A DNA stretch of 64,000 bases. Origin: Massilia putida (GTDB lineage: Bacteria; Pseudomonadota; Gammaproteobacteria; Burkholderiales; Burkholderiaceae_D). Shown in pieces: positions 29,673 through 39,429 of this stretch. The translations under genes were made by a program, and so were the position numbers. Under the pieces are notes generated by a model. That model was not told where the DNA came from. It saw nothing but the letters and a program-made list of their open reading frames with translations, and did not search any database. The first letter of the stretch is position 1. Each line of letters begins with the position of its first letter. The DNA is taken from contig NZ_CP019038.1 of NCBI RefSeq assembly GCF_001941825.1, positions 5,332,001 through 5,396,000 on the forward strand. The letters are read 5' to 3'.

Positions 29673-32558
29673 ATGGCGAGTAACAACGTAGCCCAATTTG
29701 CCACCGAACTGAAGATGCCTGCAGATTTGCTGCTGACGCAGCTGCGTTCTGCCGGCGTCGACAAAAGTTCGACGTCAGATCCCTTGTCCAAGGATGATAA
29801 GGATAAGCTGCTGAACCATCTGCGCCGTACTCACGGTGCCGCCGACCAGGGCGAAAAAAAGAAGATCACGGTGACCCGCAAGGAAACCTCCGAGATCAAG
29901 CAGGCTGACGCCAGCGGCAAATCGCGCACGATCCAGGTCGAAGTGCGCAAGAAGCGCACCTTCGTGCAGCGTGACGATCTCGTCACGCCGAAAGCGGCTG
30001 CCCAGCAGTCGCCGGTCGTCGACGCCGCCGAGCAGGCGCGTCGCGAAGAAGACGCACGCCGTCAGGCGGAGCTGATCGCGCGTCAGGAAGCGGAACTGCG
30101 CGAAAAGCAGGAACGCCTGGCCAAGCTCGAATCCGAGAAGGCCGCACAGGCCAAGGCGGCCGAGGAGCAAGCCAAGCGCGACGCTGAAGAGCGTGCCAAG
30201 CGTGAAGCGGCCGAAGCTGCGGAAGCGGCAGCGGACAAGGCGGCTGCGGCCGCCCAGGCAAAGGCCGGCGCGGCAAGCGCCGTCGAGGAAGCCAAGCGCG
30301 CAGCGGCCGACGAAGCCAAGAAGCTTGCTGCCGAGGAAGCCAAGCGTCGTGCCGAGGAGTCGGCCCGCGAAGCCGCCGAACGCGCCGCCGCCACCGAGCG
30401 TGCGCGCAAGGCCGTCGCCGACGAAGTGGCGCAGATCAAGGCCATGATGGCCCAGCCGCGCCGCGTGATCAAGGCGCCGGAACCGGCCCCGGCCAAGCCG
30501 AAGGCAGCCGAGCCGAGCACGCTGCACAAGCCGGCGACGACGGCGAAACCGGCCGAGGCCAAGCCGGCCGACGGCGCGGGCGCCCGTGCCAAGCCGGGCG
30601 ACAAGAAGTCGATCAAGTCGGCCAACGTGGCCTCGACCTGGTCGGACGAGAAGAAGCGCGGCGGTCCGGGCGCGGGTACGAAGGGTCGCGGCAACGCGGC
30701 GCCGACGGGCCGCGACGGCTGGCGTGCGGGCGGCGGCCGTGGCGGCCGTCGTGGCGGTCACGACGATCGCGAATCGAACTTCCAGGCCCCGACCGAAGCC
30801 ATCGTGCGCGACGTGCACGTGCCGGAAACCATCACCGTGGCCGAACTGGCGCACAAGATGGCCGTCAAGGCATCGGAAGTCATCAAGCAGCTGATGAAGC
30901 TGGGCCAGATGTGCACCATCAACCAGGTGCTGGACCAGGAAACCGCGATGATCGTGGTCGAAGAAATGGGCCACAAGGCGCATGCCGCGGCCGTCGACGA
31001 TCCGGAAGCGGTCCTGGCCGACCAGGGCGAGCACCACGAGTTCGAGTCCAAGCCGCGTGCGCCGGTCGTGACCGTCATGGGTCACGTCGACCACGGCAAG
31101 ACGTCGCTGCTGGACTATATCCGCCGTGCGAAAGTGGCGGCGGGCGAGGCCGGCGGCATCACCCAGCACATCGGTGCGTACCACGTGGACACCCCGCGCG
31201 GCATGGTGACGTTCCTGGATACCCCGGGTCACGAGGCCTTCACGGCAATGCGTGCCCGCGGTGCCAAGGCGACCGACATCGTCATCCTGGTGGTGGCGGC
31301 GGACGACGGCGTGATGCCGCAGACGAAGGAAGCGATCGCCCACGCGAAAGCGGCCGGCGTGCCCCTCGTCGTGGCGATCAACAAGATCGACAAGCAGGGC
31401 GCGAACACCGACCGCGTGACGCAGGAACTGGTCGCGGAAGGCGTCGTGCCGGAAGAATACGGCGGCGACGCGCCGTTCGTCCCGGTGTCGGCCAAGACCG
31501 GCCAGGGCATCGACGACCTGTTGGAAAACGTGCTGCTGCAGGCCGAAGTGCTGGAACTGAAGGCACCGGTGGAATCGCCGGCGCGCGGTCTCGTCGTCGA
31601 GGCCCGTCTGGACAAGGGCCGCGGCCCGGTCGCGACGATCCTCGTGCAGTCGGGTACCCTGAAGCGCGGCGACGTCGTGCTGGCGGGTTCGTCGTTCGGC
31701 CGCGTCCGTGCGATGCTGGACGAGAACGGCAAGTCGGTGTCCGAAGCGGGCCCGTCGATCCCGGTCGAGATCCAGGGTCTGACGGAAGTGCCGAGCGCAG
31801 GCGAGGAAGCGATGGTCATGGCGGACGAGCGCAAGGCGCGTGAAATCGCCCTGTTCCGTCAAGGTAAGTTCCGTGACGTCAAGCTGGCGAAGCAGCAGGC
31901 AGCGAAGCTGGAAAACATGTTCGACCAGATGGCCGAAGGCGAAGTCAAGAACCTGCCGCTCATCATCAAGACGGACGTGCAGGGTTCGCAGGAAGCGCTG
32001 GTGGGCTCGCTGCAGAAGCTGTCGACGTCGGAAGTGCGTGTGCAGATCGTGCACGCGGCCGTCGGCGGCATCACCGAGTCGGACGTCAACCTGGCGACCG
32101 CATCGAAGGCAGTCATCATCGGCTTCAACGCCCGTGCCGACGCCCAGGCGCGCAAGCTGGCCGAGACCAACGGCGTCGACATCCGTTACTACAGCATCAT
32201 TTACGATGCGATCGACGAGATCAAGACGGCACTGTCGGGCATGCTGGCACCGGAGAAGCGCGAGCACGTCACCGGCCAGGTGGAAATCCGCCAGGTCATC
32301 CTCGTGTCGAAGGTCGGCGCGATCGCGGGCTGCCTCGTCACGGACGGCGTCGTCAAGCGTACCTCGTCGGTCCGCCTGCTGCGCAACAACATCGTCGTGT
32401 GGACGGGCGAGATCGACTCGCTCAAGCGCTTCAAGGACGACGTCAAGGAAGTGCGTGCCGGTCTCGAGTGCGGTCTGTCGCTGAAGAACTACAACGACAT
32501 CCAGGTGGGCGATACCCTGGAAGTGTTCGAAGTTCAGGAAGTGGCGCGTACGCTGTAA
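29673..32558 (+). CDS. infB: Translation initiation factor IF-2
   Basis: 961 residues. The IF2N domain ([24 protein letters not shown]) is followed by a long charged Ala/Lys/Glu coiled region (about 110-260), a second IF2N-like unit (about 385-440, [27 protein letters not shown]), the GTPase domain with [20 protein letters not shown] and NKIDK, and the C-terminal domains II-IV that bind formyl-Met-tRNA. GGAC lies before the ATG. It shares the rimP-nusA transcript; the repeat element and hairpins at 32589-32784 lie before rbfA. Confidence 0.97.
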   Translation: MASNNVAQFATELKMPADLLLTQLRSAGVDKSSTSDPLSKDDKDKLLNHLRRTHGAADQGEKKKITVTRKETSEIKQADASGKSRTIQVEVRKKRTFVQRDDLVTPKAAAQQSPVVDAAEQARREEDARRQAELIARQEAELREKQERLAKLESEKAAQAKAAEEQAKRDAEERAKREAAEAAEAAADKAAAAAQAKAGAASAVEEAKRAAADEAKKLAAEEAKRRAEESAREAAERAAATERARKAVADEVAQIKAMMAQPRRVIKAPEPAPAKPKAAEPSTLHKPATTAKPAEAKPADGAGARAKPGDKKSIKSANVASTWSDEKKRGGPGAGTKGRGNAAPTGRDGWRAGGGRGGRRGGHDDRESNFQAPTEAIVRDVHVPETITVAELAHKMAVKASEVIKQLMKLGQMCTINQVLDQETAMIVVEEMGHKAHAAAVDDPEAVLADQGEHHEFESKPRAPVVTVMGHVDHGKTSLLDYIRRAKVAAGEAGGITQHIGAYHVDTPRGMVTFLDTPGHEAFTAMRARGAKATDIVILVVAADDGVMPQTKEAIAHAKAAGVPLVVAINKIDKQGANTDRVTQELVAEGVVPEEYGGDAPFVPVSAKTGQGIDDLLENVLLQAEVLELKAPVESPARGLVVEARLDKGRGPVATILVQSGTLKRGDVVLAGSSFGRVRAMLDENGKSVSEAGPSIPVEIQGLTEVPSAGEEAMVMADERKAREIALFRQGKFRDVKLAKQQAAKLENMFDQMAEGEVKNLPLIIKTDVQGSQEALVGSLQKLSTSEVRVQIVHAAVGGITESDVNLATASKAVIIGFNARADAQARKLAETNGVDIRYYSIIYDAIDEIKTALSGMLAPEKREHVTGQVEIRQVILVSKVGAIAGCLVTDGVVKRTSSVRLLRNNIVVWTGEIDSLKRFKDDVKEVRAGLECGLSLKNYNDIQVGDTLEVFEVQEVARTL

Positions 32559-32588
32559 TCACGGCCGATCGAGCGATTGGAGTACCAT

Positions 32589-32636
32589 TTGGGGCCAGGA
32601 GCTCGCGCCGTTGCGGCGCGGGGCGACTGGCCCCAA
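32589..32636 (+). terminator. Strong hairpin after infB
   Basis: The outer stem TTGGGGCCAG/CTGGCCCCAA (32589-32598, 32627-32636) encloses a second stem CGCGCCG/CGGCGCG (32604-32620). It is followed by GTTTCTTTT. It may end or attenuate transcription between infB and rbfA. Confidence 0.5.
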
Positions 32637-32648
32637 GTTTCTTTTCGC

Positions 32649-32784
32649 CGTCATTCGCGCGGAGGCGGGAATCGATGCCGAGCGTATCGAATCGAGCTAT
32701 TCGCTCTGTCAACGCGTGGCCCGAAGTCGGGCGCGTCTCGATTTCCGATCCTCGGTATGGGTTCCTGCTTTCGCGGGAACGACG
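32649..32784. repeat. Palindromic element with inverted CGTCATTC…GCGGGAA ends
   Basis: The left end (CGTCATTCGCGCGGAGGCGG, 32649-32668) and the right end (TTCCTGCTTTCGCGGGAACG, 32762-32781) are inverted copies of the same core. The roughly 100-base interior does not code. It separates infB from rbfA within an otherwise tight operon, so it is probably an insertion of a REP/MITE-like unit. Confidence 0.6.
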
Positions 32785-32819
32785 GGATGGATAACAAGAA
32801 TACATAGCAGTAAACCAAC

Positions 32820-33269
32820 ATGGCAAAACATAGCAAAAGCATCCCCCAACGCGGCCTGCGCGTCGCCGACCAGATCCAGAAGGACCTGTCGGAACTGATC
32901 GCCTTCGAACTGAAGGATCCGCGCGTCGGCATGGTCACCATCAGCGAGGTCAAGCTGACCCCTGACTACGCGCACGCGAAGATCTATTTCACGCTGCTCA
33001 AGGACAGCCCGGAAGAGATCAAGCAGACGCTGGAAGGCCTGACCAAGGCGTCGGGTTACCTGCGCAACCTGCTCGGCAAGCGCCTGCACATCCACACGCT
33101 GCCGCAGCTTCATTTCGTGCACGACACGTCAACCAGCCGCGGCCTCGCGCTGTCGGCGCTGATCGACCAGGCGAACGCCACGCGGGCGAAAGACGATGAG
33201 GCCGACACCGGCCACATCGAAACCGATCGAGGAGTTACCGGCAACGACGTTGCCGAGGATGCCGAGTGA
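32820..33269 (+). CDS. rbfA: 30S ribosome-binding factor A
   Basis: 149 residues. RbfA fold signatures are [48 protein letters not shown] text at 16-60 and [22 protein letters not shown] at 80-102. It binds pre-30S particles and supports 16S 5'-end maturation and cold adaptation. The C-terminal 30 residues are acidic and family-variable. The stop overlaps the truB GTG start (GTGA). Confidence 0.95.
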   Translation: MAKHSKSIPQRGLRVADQIQKDLSELIAFELKDPRVGMVTISEVKLTPDYAHAKIYFTLLKDSPEEIKQTLEGLTKASGYLRNLLGKRLHIHTLPQLHFVHDTSTSRGLALSALIDQANATRAKDDEADTGHIETDRGVTGNDVAEDAE

Positions 33270-34189
33270 ACGCACGACCGCCGAAAAAGCCCCGCGACCT
33301 CGTCGACGGGGTACTGCTCATCGATAAACCCGTCGGCCTGTCGTCCAACGATGCGCTGACGAAAGTAAAACGCATCGTCAACGCCAAGAAGGCGGGCCAC
33401 ACGGGCACGCTGGACCCGTTCGCCACCGGTCTGTTGCCGCTGTGCTTCGGCGAGGCGACCAAGTTCTCGCAAGACCTGCTGGAAGCGGACAAGACCTATG
33501 ACGCCGTCGTCCACCTGGGCATCACGACGACGACGGGCGATACCGAGGGCGAGGTTGTCGAGACCCGCCCCGTCGATGTGACGCCCAAACGGATCGACGC
33601 GGCGCTGGCCCGTTTCCGCGGCCCGATCATGCAGATCCCGCCCATGTATTCGGCCCTGAAGCGCGACGGCAAGGCGCTGTACGAGTACGCGCGCGAAGGC
33701 ATCGTGCTGGAGCGCGAAGCGCGGCCCGTGACGATTCATCGGCTTGAGATGCTGGCGTACGATGCGCCGATGCTCACGATCCGCGTCACCTGCAGCAAGG
33801 GGACCTATGTGCGCGTGCTGGGCGAGGACATCGGTCTCGACCTCGGCTGCGGTGCCCACCTGAACGCGTTGCGCCGCATCCAGGTCGGCGCGCTGACGGT
33901 CGACGGCATGGTGACGTTGGAACAGTTGCAGGCGCACGACAATCCGCTGTCGCTGCTGGCCCCGGTCGACGCGCTGCTGTCGAGCTTCCCGCGCGTCGAC
34001 CTGACGCCCGAGTTGGCCGCGCGCTTCCTGAACGGCCAGCGGCTCGCACTGAACCGCGAACCGGTCACGTTGCCGGAAACGCAGGGCAGGGTGCGCGTCT
34101 ATCACGACGGCAAGCTGCTCGGCACGGCCATCCTGCACGACTACGGCGTGCTGGCGCCGGAACGGCTGATCGCACGGACGCAGGGCTGA
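33266..34189 (+). CDS. truB: tRNA pseudouridine-55 synthase TruB
   Basis: 307 residues from GTG 33266. Makes pseudouridine 55 in the T-loop of tRNAs. The catalytic Asp is in [17 protein letters not shown] (about residue 50). The [11 protein letters not shown] and [18 protein letters not shown] motifs are also diagnostic. The C-terminal PUA-like part is shorter than E. coli's but within the family range. It is the last gene of the operon; typA follows with its own promoter. Confidence 0.96.
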   Translation: MNARPPKKPRDLVDGVLLIDKPVGLSSNDALTKVKRIVNAKKAGHTGTLDPFATGLLPLCFGEATKFSQDLLEADKTYDAVVHLGITTTTGDTEGEVVETRPVDVTPKRIDAALARFRGPIMQIPPMYSALKRDGKALYEYAREGIVLEREARPVTIHRLEMLAYDAPMLTIRVTCSKGTYVRVLGEDIGLDLGCGAHLNALRRIQVGALTVDGMVTLEQLQAHDNPLSLLAPVDALLSSFPRVDLTPELAARFLNGQRLALNREPVTLPETQGRVRVYHDGKLLGTAILHDYGVLAPERLIARTQG

Positions 34190-34310
34190 TCCGGTCTTGA
34201 AAATGGCGGGCGCATGCGCACATGGGGCTCGTCTCCACGTCATCGCCATTCAATATTTCGCCGGTATGCTGGGCTTTCTCCCCGTCGCGACGCGGCAGGG
34301 CCCGTAAGCA

Positions 34311-34319
34311 TGCTATACT
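34311..34319 (+). promoter_or_regulatory. Extended -10 promoter of typA
   Basis: TGCTATACT (34311-34319) is an extended -10 with no good -35 upstream. It lies 70 bases before the typA ATG, in the gap after truB. Confidence 0.45.
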
Positions 34320-34389
34320 AGTGGGTTCTCGGAATCGGGAGCTTCGAGCTCATCGGCCCATCACGCAACATTTTCTGTTGAAAACGCAT

Positions 34390-36228
34390 ATGTCTAACAC
34401 CAAACGCGCGATTCGTAATATCGCAATCATCGCCCACGTTGACCACGGCAAAACCACTCTGGTGGACCAGCTGCTGCGCCAATCGGGCACCTTCCGCGAA
34501 AACCAGCAGGTGGACACCCGCGTGATGGACTCGAACGACCTCGAGAAGGAACGCGGCATCACCATCCTCTCGAAGAACTGCGCCGTCGAGTACGAAGGCA
34601 CCCACATCAACATCGTCGACACCCCGGGCCACGCCGACTTCGGCGGTGAGGTCGAGCGCGTGCTGTCGATGGTCGACTCCGTGCTGCTGCTCGTCGACGC
34701 GCAGGAAGGCCCGATGCCGCAGACCCGCTTCGTGACCCGCAAGGCCTTAGCGCTGGGCCTGAAGCCGATCGTCGTCGTCAACAAGATCGACCGTCCGGGC
34801 GCACGCGCCGACTGGGCGATCAACCAGACGTTCGAACTGTTCGACAAGCTGGGCGCGACGGACGAGCAGCTGGACTTCCCGATCGTCTACGCGTCGGGCC
34901 TGAACGGCTACGCCGGCCTGGACGAAAGCGTGCGCGGCGGCGACATGAAGCCGCTGTTCGACGCCATCCTGAAATACGTGCCGGTGCGTGACGACAATCC
35001 GGACGGTCCGCTGCAAATGCAGATCACCTCGCTGGACTACTCGTCGTACGTCGGCAAGATCGGTATCGGCCGCATCAACCGTGGCCGCGTCAAGCCGGGC
35101 ATGGACGTGCTGGTCGTCAACGGCCAGGACGACAAGTCGCCGATCAAGGGACGCATCAACCAGGTGCTGAACTTCAAAGGCCTGGAGCGCGTGCAGGTGG
35201 AGGAAGCCGTCGCCGGCGACATCGTGCTGATCAACGGTATCGAAGACATCGGCATCGGTTCGACGCTGTGCGCCGTCGACACGCCGGAAGCGCTGCCGAT
35301 GCTGACCGTCGACGAGCCGACGCTGACGATGAACTTCATGGTCAACACGTCGCCGCTGGCCGGCCGCGAAGGCAAATTCGTCACCAGCCGCCAGCTGCGC
35401 GACCGCCTGGACCGCGAACTGAAATCGAATGTCGCGCTGCGCGTGCTGCCGACCGACGACGACACGATCTTCGAAGTGTCGGGCCGCGGCGAACTGCACC
35501 TGACCATCCTGCTGGAAAACATGCGCCGTGAAGGCTTCGAGCTGGCCGTGTCGCGTCCGCGCGTCGTCTTCAAGGAAATCGACGGCGTCAAATGCGAGCC
35601 GTACGAAAACCTGACCGTCGACGTGGAAGAAGTCAACCAGGGCGGCGTGATGGAAGAACTGGGCCGCCGCCGTGGCGACCTGCAGAACATGGAATCGGAC
35701 GGCAAAGGCCGCGTCCGTCTGGAATACCGCATCCCGGCCCGTGGCCTGATCGGCTTCCAGGGCGACTTCATGACCCTGACCCGCGGCACCGGCCTGATGA
35801 GCCACGTGTTCGACGCCTACTCGCCGGTCGACACCGGCAAGGGCGAACTGGCCGGCCGCCGCAATGGCGTGCTGATCTCGCAGGATGACGGCAATGCCGT
35901 CGCCTACGCACTGTGGAAGCTGCAGGACCGCGGCCGCATGTTCGTCGAGCACAACACCCCGGTGTACGAAGGCATGATCATCGGCATCCACTCGCGCGAC
36001 AACGACCTGGTCGTGAACCCGATCAAGGGCAAGCAGCTGACCAACGTGCGCGCGTCGGGTACCGACGAAGCCGTCCGCCTGGTGCCGCCGATCCAGATGT
36101 CGCTGGAATACGCCGTCGAGTTCATCGAGGACGACGAACTGGTCGAGATCACGCCGAAGAGCATCCGCCTGCGCAAGCGCTTCCTGAAGGAACATGAGCG
36201 CAAGAAGGCCAGCCGCGAAGCCGCGTAA
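34390..36228 (+). CDS. typA: GTP-binding protein TypA/BipA
   Basis: 612 residues. Ribosome-associated translational GTPase of the EF-G-like group. G1 [11 protein letters not shown]3 [14 protein letters not shown] and G4 [12 protein letters not shown] are intact. The C-terminal half carries the beta-barrel, EF-G III/V-like and TypA-specific domains ([27 protein letters not shown]). It is needed for 50S assembly at low temperature and for stress responses. ATG 34390 is chosen because the family starts [21 protein letters not shown] terminator follows at 36247-36274. Confidence 0.97.
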   Translation: MSNTKRAIRNIAIIAHVDHGKTTLVDQLLRQSGTFRENQQVDTRVMDSNDLEKERGITILSKNCAVEYEGTHINIVDTPGHADFGGEVERVLSMVDSVLLLVDAQEGPMPQTRFVTRKALALGLKPIVVVNKIDRPGARADWAINQTFELFDKLGATDEQLDFPIVYASGLNGYAGLDESVRGGDMKPLFDAILKYVPVRDDNPDGPLQMQITSLDYSSYVGKIGIGRINRGRVKPGMDVLVVNGQDDKSPIKGRINQVLNFKGLERVQVEEAVAGDIVLINGIEDIGIGSTLCAVDTPEALPMLTVDEPTLTMNFMVNTSPLAGREGKFVTSRQLRDRLDRELKSNVALRVLPTDDDTIFEVSGRGELHLTILLENMRREGFELAVSRPRVVFKEIDGVKCEPYENLTVDVEEVNQGGVMEELGRRRGDLQNMESDGKGRVRLEYRIPARGLIGFQGDFMTLTRGTGLMSHVFDAYSPVDTGKGELAGRRNGVLISQDDGNAVAYALWKLQDRGRMFVEHNTPVYEGMIIGIHSRDNDLVVNPIKGKQLTNVRASGTDEAVRLVPPIQMSLEYAVEFIEDDELVEITPKSIRLRKRFLKEHERKKASREAA

Positions 36229-36246
36229 GCTTAGCCGCACCAACGA

Positions 36247-36274
36247 AAACCCGCTGCTCGCAGCGGGTTTTTTT
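36247..36274 (+). terminator. Rho-independent terminator of typA
   Basis: AAACCCGCTG, loop CTCG, CAGCGGGTTT, then TTTT. A textbook terminator 18 bases after the typA stop. Confidence 0.93.
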
Positions 36275-36299
36275 ATGCCTGTTGGGCGGCATCGCGGCC

Positions 36300-36404
36300 T
36301 GGCTCGCGAAGCCATCGATTTGGCTCCGTGGACAAGCCCGCCGGCGTGCTGTTATCTATTGGAAAGCATTAGCATAGTTTCCACTTAATTGCTTTCCGAT
36401 TAAG
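36300..36404 (+). promoter_or_regulatory. Duplicated upstream control region, copy 1
   Basis: It contains two blocks also present before the second paralogue. Block A (36300-36325, TGGCTCRCGAA…CATCGATTTGGCT) differs from copy 2 at two of 26 positions. Block B, CATAGTTTCCACTTAATTG (36373-36391), is identical in both and is followed by an inverted ATTAAG, forming the dyad CTTAAT…ATTAAG. GGAAAGCA/TGCTTTCC (36361-36368 and 36390-36397) flank block B in this copy only. The blocks look like an operator plus core promoter. Confidence 0.6.
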
Positions 36405-36440
36405 TTCGCGTTCCGCCACTCAAACAACACTGGAGACTCC

Positions 36441-36986
36441 ATGAAACTGCTGAAACAACTGACCGTCGTCGCTGCCCTGTCCTCGATCGCTTCGTACGCA
36501 TCGGCCCTGACCCCGATCGCCGACAGGGACCTGTCCTCGGTCTCCGGCCGCGACGGTGTGTCGATCGCCGCCGACCTGCATGTGAACATCGGCTCCTTCG
36601 TCTACACGGACACGGACGCCGCAGGTGGTTCGGTGAGCTTCAACAACATCAAGATCACCGGTGCACTGGCTGCCACCATCGACATCATCAACAACGCCAC
36701 GTTCAAGGGCGAAGTCAGCGCCTACAACGCGGACGGCTCCGTCAACACCAACACGACCCTGGGCGTGATCTCGCCGCTGGCCGTGGCCGGCGCCAGCCCG
36801 GGCCTGGCCGCGTTCCAGCCGGCCGGCGACGTCGTCAAGATCGCCATCCCGAAAGTCGACACCACGAAGAACCTGAGCTTCTCCGTCGACTCGATCAAGA
36901 TGGGCAATTCGACCGCGTCGTTCGGTTCCATGGCCGCCAACGACATCAAGCTGCAGGGTACGACCGTCTACATCTGGGCACACTAA
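36441..36986 (+). CDS. Small exported FilA-like protein, copy 1
   Basis: 181 residues. A Sec signal peptide (MKLLKQLTVVAALSSIASYASA) is cleaved before LTPIADRDLSSVSGRDGVSI, the motif shared by six products in this locus. The mature protein is beta-rich, Ser/Thr/Gly/Asn rich and Cys-free (GGSVSFNNIKITGALAATIDI), and ends in IWAH. This resembles FilA of the Acinetobacter 'putative pilus system' annotation (from memory). The ATG has GGAG ahead. It is nearly identical to the next gene over the first 88 codons, then differs in a central Ala/Asn/Thr insert. Probably a surface or fibre subunit; that is inference. Confidence 0.75.
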   Translation: MKLLKQLTVVAALSSIASYASALTPIADRDLSSVSGRDGVSIAADLHVNIGSFVYTDTDAAGGSVSFNNIKITGALAATIDIINNATFKGEVSAYNADGSVNTNTTLGVISPLAVAGASPGLAAFQPAGDVVKIAIPKVDTTKNLSFSVDSIKMGNSTASFGSMAANDIKLQGTTVYIWAH

Positions 36987-37001
36987 AAGGTGTCGGATGA
37001 C

Positions 37002-37106
37002 TGGCTCACGAATCCATCGATTTGGCTTCCTGAGCCAGGACAAAAGGATGTGGCGATTGCATCGGAAGTAATAACATAGTTTCCACTTAATTGACTATCA
37101 ATTAAG
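37002..37106 (+). promoter_or_regulatory. Duplicated upstream control region, copy 2
   Basis: Block A is at 37002-37027 and block B, CATAGTTTCCACTTAATTG, at 37075-37093. The latter is followed by CAATTAAG (37099-37106), giving a full dyad CTTAATTG-N5-CAATTAAG. CTGGCTCA (37001-37008) and TGAGCCAG (37031-37038) also form a hairpin just after the first paralogue. The independent promoter implies separate transcription of each copy. Confidence 0.6.
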
Positions 37107-37222
37107 CCATAGCGGTCCCGACGCTGCCGTCCCGACTGGCCACAAGCCGCAGAGGAACCGAAGCGGACGCGCGGGGAAGCCCGAAGAGATTCCCGTCGAT
37201 CATAATAAACACTGGAGATACC

Positions 37223-37732
37223 ATGAAACTGCTGAAACAACTGACCGTCGTTGCTGCCCTGTCCTCGATCGCTTCGTACGCATCGGCCCTGACCCCGATC
37301 GCTGATACGGAACTGTCCAAAGTCTCGGGCCGTGACGGTGTGTCGATCGCCGCCGACCTGCATGTCAATATCGGTTCCTTCGTGTACACCGATACCGACA
37401 CCGCAGGTGGTTCGGTGAGCTTCAACAACATCAAGATCACGGGTGCACTGGCTGCCACCATCGACATCATCAACAACGCCACGTTCCAGGCCGAGGCCAG
37501 CGCAGCGTCGGGTTCGGCGAGCGTGCTGGGTGTGACCGGTGGTGCAGGCCTGGCTGCCTTCATGCCGGCTGGCGACGTCGTCAAGATCGCCATCCCGCAA
37601 GTCGACACCACGAAGAACCTGAGCATGTCGGTCGACTCGATCAAGATGGGCAACTCGAGCGCTTCGTACGGTTCGTTCGCTGCCAACGACATCAAGCTGC
37701 AAGGCACGACCGTGTACATCTGGGCGCACTAA
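37223..37732 (+). CDS. Small exported FilA-like protein, copy 2
   Basis: 169 residues. Same signal peptide as copy 1, then LTPIADTELSKVSGRDGVSI and near-identical text to residue 88. A shorter central segment (EASAASGSASVLGVTGGAG) is followed by a shared C-terminus (SVDSIKMGNSSASYGSFAANDIKLQGTTVYIWAH-type). It has its own upstream copy of the control region and a ribosome-binding site GGAG. Nucleotide identity over the 5' half indicates recent tandem duplication. A strong terminator follows at 37754-37787. Confidence 0.75.
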   Translation: MKLLKQLTVVAALSSIASYASALTPIADTELSKVSGRDGVSIAADLHVNIGSFVYTDTDTAGGSVSFNNIKITGALAATIDIINNATFQAEASAASGSASVLGVTGGAGLAAFMPAGDVVKIAIPQVDTTKNLSMSVDSIKMGNSSASYGSFAANDIKLQGTTVYIWAH

Positions 37733-37753
37733 GCTTCACGGGTTGGGTGATGG

Positions 37754-37787
37754 ACGGCCCGCGGGCTTGCCCCGGGCCGTTTTTTTG
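37754..37787 (+). terminator. Rho-independent terminator after the second paralogue
   Basis: ACGGCCCG pairs with CGGGCCGT around a G/C-rich loop, followed by a T-run to 37787. It separates the duplicated pair from the three-gene set downstream. Confidence 0.85.
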
Positions 37788-37820
37788 ACCTCCGCGTTGT
37801 CGTTATTATCGGGTTTGATC

Positions 37821-38588
37821 ATGCGCTCCATGCTCGCCGCGTCCCTCGTCGTGCTCTCGCTGTTGCCCTGCGCGGCATCGGCCCAGATGCGTCCGATGTC
37901 CGACAATGAACTGTCCAAGGTCAGCGGCCAGGGCCTGTTCACGGTCAGCAATTCCAGCTACAACGGTTTCGATTTCACCCGCATCGCCCTCGATGCCGAC
38001 GTCACCCTGAACGCCAACCTGGCGAATATGCGCCTGGGCGAATACACGTACGCGCCGCGCAACGGGACGGGCGCCGACCTCGACATCAGCGCACTGCAAT
38101 TCGGCCGCACCGACGGCACCGCCGCCCAGCGGCTCGTGCAGATCACGAATCCCTATTTCGAATTCGTATACAAAAACACCGGTGTCGCCAACCAGCGCGA
38201 GGTCGTCGGCATGCGCCTTGGCTTCGACGGCATCGCCGGCGACATCGGCACCAAGATCGCCACCTTGTCAGGCTCGATACGCATCGACGCGGGCGCGGGC
38301 GGCATCATCGACAGCATGAACGACGCCGGCGGCGGCAAGCGCTGGGACGGCACGTGTACCGGCTGCACGCCGTTGTCCAGCGTGGGCGGCGTCACGGCCG
38401 GCGACGCGAACGGTCCGAGCCGCGATTTCTGGATCTCGATCCTGAAGACGCCCGTGCAATTCCAGGCCGCGGCCGGCATGCCCGCATTGACGGAAGCACA
38501 GGCCGGCATCTGGCTGAACTGGCGCGACAAGCTGACCGCGCTGAACCTCACCGGCACCGTGCCGGTCAATAACGCGACGGGGCATTGA
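37821..38588 (+). CDS. Exported protein with the FilA-type N-terminal motif
   Basis: 255 residues. Signal peptide MRSMLAASLVVLSLLPCAASA, then QMRPMSDNELSKVSGQGLFTVS, the locus motif with its final D-G changed. The rest is beta-rich and contains a Cys pair (TCTGCTP) that could form a disulfide. ATG at 37821 was chosen because the signal peptide starts there; no strong ribosome-binding site is seen. It overlaps the next gene by one base (TGATG). Function unknown; it appears to be a larger relative of the two upstream proteins. Confidence 0.7.
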   Translation: MRSMLAASLVVLSLLPCAASAQMRPMSDNELSKVSGQGLFTVSNSSYNGFDFTRIALDADVTLNANLANMRLGEYTYAPRNGTGADLDISALQFGRTDGTAAQRLVQITNPYFEFVYKNTGVANQREVVGMRLGFDGIAGDIGTKIATLSGSIRIDAGAGGIIDSMNDAGGGKRWDGTCTGCTPLSSVGGVTAGDANGPSRDFWISILKTPVQFQAAAGMPALTEAQAGIWLNWRDKLTALNLTGTVPVNNATGH

Positions 38589-39427
38589 TGCGCGCCGCGC
38601 TGCTTGTCCTGCTGTGTGTGCCCGCGCTGGCCAGCGCGCTCGAGCCGCTGCCGGACAGCGCCCTCGCCAAGGTGGCGGGCCGCGACGGCATGAGTTTCAA
38701 CCTGTCGAATTTCGCCATGTCGGGCAACGCCGAGCTGCGCTATTACACGCCCGGCGGCGACAGCATCGGCATCGGCAACCTGGCCGCGTCGCGCTCCGAC
38801 AACACGGACGCGCCGTTCGCCGATCCGTACCGCCTCGACGTCGTCCCCGGCGGCACGGGCCGCGCGGACATGATCAACATCGCCTTCCCGCAGAACGCGG
38901 CCGGCCGCGAAGTGTGGCGGATCGCCTACGACTTCGGCGTCCGTGCCGGCGGCTTCGACGTCAAGAACGGCAGCGTGATCCTGAAGGACCTGGTGTACTA
39001 CGGCGGCGGCCTGCAGTGGTCGACGCCGGTCGCCGGCGACGGCCTCGCATTCGGCTTCGCCACGCGCATCGAGCTGGGCAGCCTGACCCTGGCGCCGAAC
39101 GGACGCGACGCGACGAACGAGGCGATGGTGCTGTCGAACGTGAAGATCGGCGCGGCCACGTCCGACGGTTCCGCGCCGACGGCGCCGTGGCAGATCGCCG
39201 ACGTGACGAGCCAGGCCGGCATCTTCAATGCGCGCACGGATGCGGCGGGCAATTCGAGCTTGCACATCGGCGTCGGCTGGCCCGATGCCGGCAAGGCGGC
39301 ACCGAGCGGCACGCTGCAGATCGGGAACATCAGCTTCCGCAGCGACGCGGGCGCGAACATGGACCTGGGCAGCTCGCGCATCGGGTCGATCCAGTTGCAG
39401 TACCTCGACATCAAGTTCCGCCAGTGA
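38588..39427 (+). CDS. Exported protein with the FilA-type motif (second of three)
   Basis: 279 residues. Signal peptide MRAALLVLLCVPALASA, then LEPLPDSALAKVAGRDGMSFNLSNFAMSG, matching the locus motif very well. The C-terminal part (IGNISFRSDAGANMD…GSSRIGSIQLQYLDIKFRQ) recalls the end of the MshEN-fused protein at 46302 (IGEISFRNIRVG…FGSIEIHDIDLRG). It is translationally coupled to the genes on both sides. Likely a beta-sheet-rich surface protein; function unknown. Confidence 0.7.
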   Translation: MRAALLVLLCVPALASALEPLPDSALAKVAGRDGMSFNLSNFAMSGNAELRYYTPGGDSIGIGNLAASRSDNTDAPFADPYRLDVVPGGTGRADMINIAFPQNAAGREVWRIAYDFGVRAGGFDVKNGSVILKDLVYYGGGLQWSTPVAGDGLAFGFATRIELGSLTLAPNGRDATNEAMVLSNVKIGAATSDGSAPTAPWQIADVTSQAGIFNARTDAAGNSSLHIGVGWPDAGKAAPSGTLQIGNISFRSDAGANMDLGSSRIGSIQLQYLDIKFRQ

Positions 39428-39429
39428 GC

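Noticed and set aside
36300..36440. c-di-GMP (GEMM) riboswitch before the first FilA-like gene, suggested by the MshEN protein in the locus
   Set aside because: The conserved GEMM cores (GGCAAACC-like and GACGCAAAGC-like) and the tetraloop receptor are not present.
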